DNA of 64,000 nt from Flavobacterium branchiicola (GTDB taxonomy: Bacteria > Bacteroidota > Bacteroidia > Flavobacteriales > Flavobacteriaceae): NCBI RefSeq assembly GCF_018383905.1, contig NZ_JAGYWA010000001.1, positions 327,509 to 391,508 of the forward strand, read 5' to 3'. The position numbers and the translations under genes are program-made. Below are positions 33,777 through 40,560 of this stretch, piece by piece; the first letter of the stretch is position 1; each line of letters begins with the position of its first letter. The notes beneath the pieces are model-generated. The model had not been told where the DNA came from. It saw nothing but the letters and a program-made list of their open reading frames with translations, and ran no database searches.

Positions 33777-35183
33777 ATGAAGTTTTTTTCGACCATCTCT
33801 TTGTTTACGGTATTTGCGGCGCTTGTTAGCTGCTCAACAACTCAAAAATTAGAAACACTAAAACCCGAACCAGATGACGCAAGTCCGTTGGTTTATGATG
33901 CAAATCCTTCTTTTATCAACTTACCTATTACGGTTAAATTGAGCGATATTGAAAATCAAACCAATTCTCTTTTGAACGGATTAATTTATGAAGACAACAA
34001 TATTGAAGATGATGATATTGAAATGAAAATCTGGAAACAGGCTCCTATCAAAATTCAAAATGATCCGGCAAATCCAGATAAAAAAATAAAAACCATTCTA
34101 CCTCTTAAAGCAACTATTAAATATCGAATTGGTACAAAAAAGTTAGGGATCGAACTTTACGATACACGCGAATTTAATTTGAATGGTGTTATCACTTTAT
34201 CTAGTGAAGTTGCTTTGACCAACTGGAAACTTGATACTAAAACAGAATTCAAATCATTAGACTGGAGCGAAAGCCCAACAATGATGGTTTTTGGAAAAAG
34301 TATGCCGATAACATATTTAGTAAATCCCGCCATTTCTATTTTTAAATCTAAAATTGAAAAGAAAATAGATGAAGCTATTGAGAAATCGATGGATTTTAAA
34401 CCCAATGTTTTATCTGCACTTGAAAAAATTTGCACTCCTTTTCAAATGAGTGATACTTACGAAAGTTGGCTAAGAATTGTTCCTGTTGAAATTTATTCGA
34501 CCAATGCAAAACTAAAAAACGACTTATTTTTGCTGGATATGGGAATGAAATGCAATATGGAAACTATTATTGGCAAGCAACCTGAATCTAAATTTAATGC
34601 AAGTAAAATTGTTTTAAAACCAGTTGCAAAAATCCCAAATCAGATTTCAGCAAATATTGCCGCGATATCAAGTTATGTTGATGCTTCTAAAATCATGACC
34701 AAAAACTTTGCCGGTCAGGAATTTGGATCGGGAAGTAAAAAAATAACCGTAAAAAATGTTTCCATTTGGCATAAAGACGGTAAAATGGTCATTGCACTGG
34801 ATGTTTTAGGATCTATAAACGGAGCGCTTTACTTAAATGGATTCCCGCAATATGATCCGAAGTCAAAAGAAATTTATTTTGACAAACTTGATTATGTTTT
34901 AGACACTAAAAGCAAATTAATGAGAACGGCAAGCTGGCTAGGTCAAGGTTATATTTTAAGAAAGATGGAAGAAAGCTGTCGCTATTCTATACAACCAAAT
35001 CTGGAAGAAGGTAAAAAAAGTATGGCAGCGTATCTTAAAAACTACTCTCCAATGCCCGGCGTTTTTGTAAATGGAAAAATGGAAGATATACAGTTTGATA
35101 AAATTCAGCTAACCAATCAGGCTATTATTGCTTTCATAAAGATAAACGGAACTGTAAATGTTTCTGTAGACGGATTGAAATAA
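33777..35183 (+). CDS. DUF4403 family lipoprotein
   Basis: A 468-residue lipoprotein. MKFFSTISLFTVFAALVSC gives lipidated Cys19, followed by STTQKLETLKPEPDD. The body fits DUF4403: SFINLPITVKLSDIENQTNSLLNGLIYEDNNIEDDDIEMKIWKQAPIKI, then a second related half (about 220-460) with SLWLG-like strands such as ALDVLGSINGALYLNGFPQYDPKSKEIYF and a C-terminal VNGKMEDIQFDKIQL. The two halves suggest a duplicated lipid-binding (SMP/BPI-like) fold, which I offer as inference. It is probably in the outer membrane or periplasm. It is monocistronic, ending at a bidirectional terminator shared with the cytochrome oxidase cluster. Confidence 0.85.
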   Translation: MKFFSTISLFTVFAALVSCSTTQKLETLKPEPDDASPLVYDANPSFINLPITVKLSDIENQTNSLLNGLIYEDNNIEDDDIEMKIWKQAPIKIQNDPANPDKKIKTILPLKATIKYRIGTKKLGIELYDTREFNLNGVITLSSEVALTNWKLDTKTEFKSLDWSESPTMMVFGKSMPITYLVNPAISIFKSKIEKKIDEAIEKSMDFKPNVLSALEKICTPFQMSDTYESWLRIVPVEIYSTNAKLKNDLFLLDMGMKCNMETIIGKQPESKFNASKIVLKPVAKIPNQISANIAAISSYVDASKIMTKNFAGQEFGSGSKKITVKNVSIWHKDGKMVIALDVLGSINGALYLNGFPQYDPKSKEIYFDKLDYVLDTKSKLMRTASWLGQGYILRKMEESCRYSIQPNLEEGKKSMAAYLKNYSPMPGVFVNGKMEDIQFDKIQLTNQAIIAFIKINGTVNVSVDGLK

Positions 35184-35196
35184 AATAAAGCAAAAA

Positions 35197-35230
35197 AAAA
35201 AAGCAGTATAAAAATTATACTGCTTTTTTC
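35197..35230. terminator. Bidirectional terminator between DUF4403 and the oxidase cluster
   Basis: AGCAGTATAA (35202-35211) pairs perfectly with TTATACTGCT (35215-35224), with A and T runs on either side. The TAA of the reverse gene at 35215 lies inside the stem. Confidence 0.9.
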
Positions 35231-35451
35231 TTTTTTGACTTGTACATTCTGTAAATCAGAAAACCAATTATTGCAACGAGCAAATACGGGATTACCATCA
35301 GGTAAACAATTCCATCATTTACTGCTTCAGCTTTTTTTACATTTGAATCGCCTGACAATGCCGCACGACACATCGCGCATTGAGCATTTACACTCAGAGA
35401 AAAGAAAATAGAGCAAAGAGCATAGAAGTATTTGGTTGAGAAAAAATTCAT
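35215..35451 (-). CDS. Small CxxC membrane protein at the end of the oxidase cluster
   Basis: A 78-residue protein from the ATG at 35451 (MNFFSTKYFYALCSIFFSLSVNAQ, a signal peptide); a longer frame to 35514 would add charged residues and overlap the DUF420 gene. The mature part starts CAMCRAALSGDSNVKKAEAVNDG, with a CxxC pair, then one membrane helix (about 47-67, IVYLMVIPYLLVAIIGFLIYR) and a Lys-rich tail. The layout, with CxxC outside the membrane next to a helix, suggests a copper or heme chaperone role in oxidase assembly, but this is inference from the neighbours DUF420, Sco and oxidase subunits. Confidence 0.65.
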   Translation of the reverse strand: MNFFSTKYFYALCSIFFSLSVNAQCAMCRAALSGDSNVKKAEAVNDGIVYLMVIPYLLVAIIGFLIYRMYKSKKKKAV

Positions 35452-35506
35452 GAGTCTACTTCTATTTGCTTTTCTATTTTCTGTATTCTTTATTCTATTT
35501 TCCATT

Positions 35507-36088
35507 TTAAGCATAATAAGGAGAAATCATTAAGTAAACTACAACACCTGTAACCGCAACATACAACCAAAGCGGAAAAGTTATTTTAGCTATTTTTTTA
35601 TGTCTGTCAAAACGTTTCGCCAATGCTCTTACGTAAGTAATTAACACCAAAGGAATAATTACAATTGACAATAAAATATGTGTTATTAAGATAAAGAAAT
35701 ACGCATAACGCAAACCACCAATCTTTGCAGTTTCAGTAAGATCAAGAATTCCGTCATGATTTAAATCTCCAAATTTGGTAGAATCCGCTGTCATGTGATA
35801 CGCCACATACATTACTAAAAACGCAACAGACAATGTGATTGCAAAAGTCATTAAACGTTCATGTAGTGTTCGTTTTCCATTTTTAATAGCAATTACTGCC
35901 CAAACTAATACGATCGCAGTCAAACCATTTGTTGTAGCATAAATTGGAGGCAAAAAGGAAAGTGGTTCAACATCGAAACCAAAATCTTTTAATTTGACAC
36001 TAAATAATACAGCAACTACTAACGGAATTACAATTGATACGGCAATAATAAACTTGCTAAACTTTTTTTCTAATGTATTATCTTCCAT
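35507..36088 (-). CDS. DUF420 family membrane protein
   Basis: A 193-residue inner-membrane protein with about five helices: near 14-32, 45-65, 76-98, 127-150 and 167-190. The segment HERLMTFAITLSVAFLVMYVAYHMT and the pattern of His and Tyr residues in helices (THILLSIVIIPLVLITYVRAL) fit DUF420, a family related to CtaG-like cytochrome oxidase assembly factors. An EF-hand-like acidic stretch (FGDLNHDGILDLTETAK, about 110-126) lies in a loop. It is 2 bases after the Sco gene. Its likely role is maturation of the aa3 oxidase, by context. Confidence 0.85.
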   Translation of the reverse strand: MEDNTLEKKFSKFIIAVSIVIPLVVAVLFSVKLKDFGFDVEPLSFLPPIYATTNGLTAIVLVWAVIAIKNGKRTLHERLMTFAITLSVAFLVMYVAYHMTADSTKFGDLNHDGILDLTETAKIGGLRYAYFFILITHILLSIVIIPLVLITYVRALAKRFDRHKKIAKITFPLWLYVAVTGVVVYLMISPYYA

Positions 36089-36090
36089 TT

Positions 36091-36780
36091 TTATTCTTGT
36101 AATAATATTTTAATGTCTTCCTGAATGTCTCTAACTCCTTTTTTATCTAATCCATCATAGTATAAAATCGGATTACCAAATTCGTCTTTTCTACAACGAA
36201 TATTTCCGTCCTTATCTATTAAAGCAAATAATCCCGAATGTTCAAATCCACCATTTACTTTTTCATTTTCCCCTGCATAAAGATTAAATCCTTTATTTGA
36301 TAAATCCATAATGGTAGCTTTATCACCAGTAAGGAAATTCCAGTTTGACGATTTTACACCCAGCAATTTAGCATGATCTTTTAAAACCTTTGCTGTGTCG
36401 TGTGCAGGATCGATTGTAATAGAAACAATTCCGAAATTAGGATTCCCAAAAAAAGTTTTCTCAATTTCCAACATACTCAAATTCATCTTTGGACAAATTG
36501 AAGGGCAAGTAGTAAAGAAAAATTCTAAAACATATACCTTCCCTTTATAGCTTTCATTTGATATTTTAGCATTATCCTGATTGATTAATTCAAATTTTGG
36601 AGCCGGACCAATTGTTAATAGTTTAGCATCTTCTTTTGAGTTTTTCAGACCAACATTGTCAAGACGATTTCCTTTTACAACTTCACCATTTTTTATTCTG
36701 TCGACAATTTTTGGCACCGCATAAATACCAAATATTAAAACGATAAAAGAAATTCCGATGTACGATTTATTTTTAAACAT
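36091..36780 (-). CDS. Sco-family copper chaperone
   Basis: A 229-residue membrane-anchored thioredoxin-like protein. One N-terminal helix (about 8-24) anchors a periplasmic domain with the copper ligands Cys92 and Cys96 (TTCPSICPKMN) and His181 (GGFEHSGLFALIDKDG). The intact C-x3-C and His are what Sco1 uses to deliver copper to the CuA site of cytochrome oxidase subunit II. It ends with YDGLDKKGVRDIQEDIKILL. It follows the CxxxC-less relative at 36793 by 12 bases and is read with DUF420. The subunit I/II genes are not in the window. Confidence 0.93.
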   Translation of the reverse strand: MFKNKSYIGISFIVLIFGIYAVPKIVDRIKNGEVVKGNRLDNVGLKNSKEDAKLLTIGPAPKFELINQDNAKISNESYKGKVYVLEFFFTTCPSICPKMNLSMLEIEKTFFGNPNFGIVSITIDPAHDTAKVLKDHAKLLGVKSSNWNFLTGDKATIMDLSNKGFNLYAGENEKVNGGFEHSGLFALIDKDGNIRCRKDEFGNPILYYDGLDKKGVRDIQEDIKILLQE

Positions 36781-36792
36781 TTCAGTAAAGAT

Positions 36793-37434
36793 TTAGAGTT
36801 CTTTTGTAGCGTTATGATTCTTTTTAAGAGCAGCACGATATTCGTATAAAATGATTTTAAAATCATCCAGCATTTCGTTACTTAATTCAGACGGATGAAA
36901 AGTATCATAACCTTCCTTGTATTCATCTTTTTCTTTTCTACCTCTTAAATTTCTTTCTTTGTCCACTATAAAAACATTTGAGGTGCCTAATTTTTGATCT
37001 AATTTTCCTTTTAGATGAAGCTGATCATAAAATGCCTGAATTTCAGCTGGTGGAGCAAAAACAAAATTCCAACCCGCAACATCTGTAAAAGGCTTTAGCG
37101 CATCAACCAATTTCTGAGCTTCTGCTTCTGTTCCTAAAGGGCAAATCACTACAAACTGAAGATCTTCAAAACCATTGTAGCGTTTGTAAATTTTTTCATT
37201 TAAATTGAAGTAGTTTCCTCTGTGTTCTAAAATATCAGAACCGGAAAAACCTAAAACTGTAATTTTTTTATCAAGAGAGACTTTTTTACCATCTAAAGAT
37301 TTCCAATTACCAAAGTCGGCAATTTTAGGTGTTATTGTCGGAAGTTTTGTAAAGCTATTTACACCTGAAGCAAAAAACAAATAAGCAACAATTGGCAAAA
37401 CAAAAAGCACAAAAAGAACTATATTTTTTTTCAT
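36793..37434 (-). CDS. Sco/thioredoxin-like protein lacking the Cys motif
   Basis: A 213-residue protein with one N-terminal anchor helix (about 5-23, VLFVLFVLPIVAYLFFASG); the start is the ATG at 37434 (MKKNIVLF). The domain has the order of a Sco/thioredoxin fold: KKITVLGFSGSDILEHRGNYFNLNEKIYKRY, LQFVVICPLGTEAEAQKLVDAL and NVFIVDKERNLRGRKE. No C-x2-C or C-x3-C motif occurs at the first helix (the position holds GSDILEH), and only one Cys is present (VVICPLG). It may be a structural partner or a regulator of the true Sco encoded next, and may not be a metallochaperone. Confidence 0.75.
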   Translation of the reverse strand: MKKNIVLFVLFVLPIVAYLFFASGVNSFTKLPTITPKIADFGNWKSLDGKKVSLDKKITVLGFSGSDILEHRGNYFNLNEKIYKRYNGFEDLQFVVICPLGTEAEAQKLVDALKPFTDVAGWNFVFAPPAEIQAFYDQLHLKGKLDQKLGTSNVFIVDKERNLRGRKEKDEYKEGYDTFHPSELSNEMLDDFKIILYEYRAALKKNHNATKEL

Positions 37435-37458
37435 TGTATTAATCGAAGTTTTGAGGTA

Positions 37459-37466
37459 CAAAAATA
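37459..37466 (-). promoter_or_regulatory. Promoter -7 element for the Sco-DUF420 genes
   Basis: Reverse-strand TATTTTTG fits TAnnTTTG and lies in the T-run of the terminator hairpin just before it, so the oxidase and Sco units are separated by an overlapping terminator and promoter. Confidence 0.45.
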
Positions 37467-37470
37467 AAAA

Positions 37471-37491
37471 AAGCTCCGGTAATCGGAGCTT
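37471..37491 (-). terminator. Terminator after cytochrome oxidase subunit IV
   Basis: AAGCTCCG (37471-37478) and CGGAGCTT (37484-37491) form a perfect 8-bp stem, followed on the reverse strand by TTTTTTTATTTTT. Confidence 0.85.
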
Positions 37492-37511
37492 CTTTTCGAA
37501 TTAATATCATG

Positions 37512-37862
37512 TTAAAAATTCCATTTAATAGTAGAATCTTTAAAAACCCCATAAATATAATGTCCTTCTGTCAAAAGAATAAACAATAAATATAATACCA
37601 GGAAAATAACTGGTGAAACTACAGACCATCTAAGGCTGCTTTTTTCACCTTCCATGTGCATGAATGCCCATACTATATAATAAGCTTTGAAAATTGTAAG
37701 GATATAGAAAATCCAGTTCAATAAATTCAAACCTACAAAATGATTAAACTCTAATACTCCCGGCTTGTAGATACCAAGAATAACCTCTACTGTAGTTACT
37801 ACAGACAATAATGCAAAAACAAACCAGATTCTTTTTGTATTTGATACGTGCTCGTGTGACAT
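37512..37862 (-). CDS. Cytochrome c oxidase subunit IV (prokaryotic type)
   Basis: A 116-residue inner-membrane protein with three helices (about 10-28, 45-70 and 78-98). The segments RIWFVFALLSVVTTVEVILGIY, ILTIFKAYYIVWAFMHMEGEKSSLRWSV and FLVLYLLFILLTEGHYI match the COX4_pro/CyoD-like family. Such subunits stabilise the catalytic subunit I. It is 18 bases after the subunit III gene, and a terminator follows. Because subunits I and II are absent here, they must be encoded elsewhere, which is usual in Flavobacteriia. Confidence 0.88.
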   Translation of the reverse strand: MSHEHVSNTKRIWFVFALLSVVTTVEVILGIYKPGVLEFNHFVGLNLLNWIFYILTIFKAYYIVWAFMHMEGEKSSLRWSVVSPVIFLVLYLLFILLTEGHYIYGVFKDSTIKWNF

Positions 37863-37880
37863 AATAATTAAAATCTAAAA

Positions 37881-38867
37881 TTAAACTAAGTAGAAAACTG
37901 TAAATACAAATACCCAAACTAAATCTACAAAGTGCCAGTATAAACCAACTTTCTCTACCATTTCGTAGCTTCTTCTTTTCTCGTAAGTTCCTAATAATAC
38001 ATTAAAGAAAATAATGATATTAATAATAACTCCAGAGAATACGTGGAATCCGTGGAATCCTGTAATGAAGAAAAAGAAATCAGCAAATAATTTGTTACCG
38101 TATTCGTTTCTAATAAGGTTTGCACCTTCTACTACATATTTTGCATCTGCTAAACGAGCCTCAGACTCTGCTCTTGTCAAAACAGTTTTCTTTTTCTCTT
38201 TAGTAAGAGTTTCTGTTCTGATCAATAAATCAGGATGTGCTTTGAATCCTGCCTGAACTTCAGCAACTGAATACGTTGGTAAAGTCTCAGCATCTTGCAT
38301 AAACCAAGTTGTTTTGCTTCTTGTTAAAGCTTCTCTTTGTTCTGGTAATTTAACCGCAAATGCTTCAAGAGCTACTCTTTTACCATCTTTATCAACAAAC
38401 TGTAATAAGCTTCCACCTTTAGTTTCAACTGCACCATATTCTCCTTTAATGAAGTTCTTCCATTCCCAAGCCTGAGAACCAACGAAGATTAAACCTCCAA
38501 TAATAGTTAAGAACATGTAAATTGCAACCTTAGTCTTTTTTAATTGATGACCAGCATCAACAGCCAAAACCATTGTTACAGATGAGAAAATCAAAATAAA
38601 GGTCATTAAGGCTACATAATACATTGGAGCCGCAACACCATGCATAAAAGGAAAGTGAGTAAACACTTCATCAGCCAATGGCCATGTTTCAATAAATTTA
38701 AATCTAGAAAAACCATAAGCTCCTAGAAATCCAGAAAATGTTAAGGCATCTGATACGATAAAAAACCACATCATCATTTTACCATAACTTGATCCTAATG
38801 GCTGGATATCCTCGCCGCCTCCCCAAGTTTTTTCGTCGTTGTTTGCAGTAGTAACTGTCGCTCCCAT
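37881..38867 (-). CDS. Cytochrome c oxidase subunit III with a large insertion
   Basis: A 328-residue inner-membrane protein. The helices with MMMWFFIVSDALTFSGFLGAYG, YYVALMTFILIFSSVTMVLAV, YMFLTIIGGLIFVGSQAWEW and the terminal GFHGFHVFSGVIINII plus YWHFVDLVWVFVFTVFYLV are the subunit III fold, including the FHG.HV motif. Between the third and fourth of these (about 142-258) lies a soluble insertion of about 115 residues, charged, with EKKKTVLTRAESEARLADAKY. Most bacterial subunit III proteins are 180-280 residues and lack it. A shorter subunit III homologue precedes it. Heme-copper oxidase function is clear; the role of the insert is unknown. Confidence 0.9.
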   Translation of the reverse strand: MGATVTTANNDEKTWGGGEDIQPLGSSYGKMMMWFFIVSDALTFSGFLGAYGFSRFKFIETWPLADEVFTHFPFMHGVAAPMYYVALMTFILIFSSVTMVLAVDAGHQLKKTKVAIYMFLTIIGGLIFVGSQAWEWKNFIKGEYGAVETKGGSLLQFVDKDGKRVALEAFAVKLPEQREALTRSKTTWFMQDAETLPTYSVAEVQAGFKAHPDLLIRTETLTKEKKKTVLTRAESEARLADAKYVVEGANLIRNEYGNKLFADFFFFITGFHGFHVFSGVIINIIIFFNVLLGTYEKRRSYEMVEKVGLYWHFVDLVWVFVFTVFYLV

Positions 38868-38909
38868 AAAAGATATTCGTTAAAAAGTTCCCAAATTTAC
38901 GTTTTTTTC

Positions 38910-39497
38910 TTATTTAAAGAAATATAAAAATAAAAATAATAATACCCATAATAAATCCAAAAAGTGCCAATACATCGCACCTAGTTCTATACCAAGAGTT
39001 TGAGTCGGATTGTATTTTTGTTTAAAATGATTATAAATTACAATTAAAAGTGAAATTAACCCTCCTGCAACGTGCAATAAGTGCATAAGAGCAATTACAT
39101 AAAGAAATGTTGTAGTAATTGAACTACCTTGTCCGGTCATATAATAACCGCTTTCTATGATTTGACCGAATCCTGCAAATTGCAAAATCACGAATAGAAT
39201 TCCTAAAGCTAATGTCCCTAAAAGAAAACCTGTAGTTGCACTTCTATTACCTTTTTCAATTGACTTTTTAGCCAAATAAAACATTACACTACTTCCAATA
39301 ATAACTACTGTACTGTAATAAAATGCAATTGGTATTTGAAAGTTCTGCAACCAGTCTGCTCTTGATTTACTTACCACAAATGCACTTGTAAGTCCGGCAA
39401 ACATCATGGTCATACTAACCATTGCGAATAACAAAATCAGTTTTGCCGATTTTGACTTCCTTAATTGTTCCTCACTTGTTGTCATTGTCATTTCCAT
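38910..39497 (-). CDS. Cytochrome c oxidase subunit III family protein (short)
   Basis: A 195-residue inner-membrane protein with five helices: LILLFAMVSMTMMFAGLTSAFVV, AFYYSTVVIIGSSVMFYLA, GFLLGTLALGILFVILQFAGFG, FLYVIALMHLLHVAGGLISLLIVIYN and YWHFLDLLWVLLFLFLYFF. The HLLHVAGG helix and the final YWHF.D.LWV are subunit III hallmarks. It is the small CyoC-like form. It lies 2 bases after cyoE and 42 bases before the longer subunit III gene. Both subunits may occupy the same complex or differ in use; the sequence does not tell. Confidence 0.9.
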   Translation of the reverse strand: MEMTMTTSEEQLRKSKSAKLILLFAMVSMTMMFAGLTSAFVVSKSRADWLQNFQIPIAFYYSTVVIIGSSVMFYLAKKSIEKGNRSATTGFLLGTLALGILFVILQFAGFGQIIESGYYMTGQGSSITTTFLYVIALMHLLHVAGGLISLLIVIYNHFKQKYNPTQTLGIELGAMYWHFLDLLWVLLFLFLYFFK

Positions 39498-39499
39498 AA

Positions 39500-40402
39500 C
39501 TATCTTAAAAATTTATCTACTATAAATACGATTTGCAGCAATGAAATATACGAAACACTTACTAACATTAATGTTCTGGCAGATTTTGCTGTTCGAAGCT
39601 GATATAATTTTACAGCATAAAACAACATCCATAATCCCAATAAAAACACTAAAACTGCTGCAATTGGCGAAATAAACAGTTGCCCTGTATATCCCAGTGC
39701 CGGTAATAACGATGCTGCAATAAGCCAAACGGTATACAAAATAACCTGCAAAGCGGTTCCTTTATCTTTTTTTCCTGTTGGCAACATGAAGATTCCTGCT
39801 TTTTCATAATCTTCATATAAAAACCAGCCAATAGCCCAAAAGTGCGGAAATTGCCAGAAAAACTGAATTAAAAATAAAGTTCCGGCTTCAATACCAAATT
39901 CTCCCGTAGCCGCAACCCAACCTAACATAAAGGGAATTGCTCCAGGAAAAGCGCCCACAAAAACAGATAAAGAAGTCACTGTTTTTAGTGGTGTGTATAT
40001 ACTTGTGTATAAAAAAATCGAAATTGCAGCAAACATTGCCGACTTTGCATTGATTGTATACAACAAACTTATTCCTAAAATAGTCAGTAAGCTTGCAACA
40101 ATTAATGCCATTCTTGGCGACATTCGACCAGAAGGAACCGGACGATTTTTAGTTCGATCCATTAAAGCATCGATGTCTTTTTCTATAACCTGATTAAACG
40201 CATTTGACGCTCCAACCATGCAATAACCGCCAATAGATAAAACTAACAAAACGCTCCATTTAAAAGGATGTTCTTCATTGACTCCTAACAAATATCCTGC
40301 AATTGACGAAAATAAGACACTAATTGCTAAACCAGCTTTAGTGATCTCTTTAAAATCCAGAAATATTGATTTGGGTGAAAGTGTATTTTTTGTAGCGTTC
40401 AA
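39500..40402 (-). CDS. cyoE: Heme O synthase (protoheme IX farnesyltransferase)
   Basis: A 300-residue inner-membrane prenyltransferase that adds a farnesyl group to heme B, giving heme O for the oxidase. The prenyl-diphosphate motif NAFNQVIEKDIDALMDRTKNRPVPSG is present, and the second aspartate-rich loop reads YEDYEKAGIFMLPT. About eight to nine helices are visible. I chose the TTG at 40402 (LNATKNTLSP, read as Met), since the alternative TTG at 40447 overlaps the -7 element at 40437-40444. The resulting length is normal. It heads the operon cyoE, cox III, cox III, cox IV. Confidence 0.92.
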   Translation of the reverse strand: MNATKNTLSPKSIFLDFKEITKAGLAISVLFSSIAGYLLGVNEEHPFKWSVLLVLSIGGYCMVGASNAFNQVIEKDIDALMDRTKNRPVPSGRMSPRMALIVASLLTILGISLLYTINAKSAMFAAISIFLYTSIYTPLKTVTSLSVFVGAFPGAIPFMLGWVAATGEFGIEAGTLFLIQFFWQFPHFWAIGWFLYEDYEKAGIFMLPTGKKDKGTALQVILYTVWLIAASLLPALGYTGQLFISPIAAVLVFLLGLWMLFYAVKLYQLRTAKSARTLMLVSVSYISLLQIVFIVDKFLR

Positions 40403-40436
40403 ACCTTTATTGTTTGTATATTTTTTTTGAGTGCTG

Positions 40437-40444
40437 CAAATGTA
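40437..40444 (-). promoter_or_regulatory. Promoter -7 element of cyoE
   Basis: Reverse-strand TACATTTG fits TAnnTTTG, 34 bases before the chosen TTG start. It rules out the upstream TTG at 40447. Confidence 0.55.
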
Positions 40445-40560
40445 CAAATTAGATTGTAGAATTTAGAACTATAAAATTAGATTTTTTTCAATAAAACCTT
40501 TACAGAATAAGGACTTGTAAATCTTTAACACTATTATTTCGAAAAATCTTATTAAAAATG

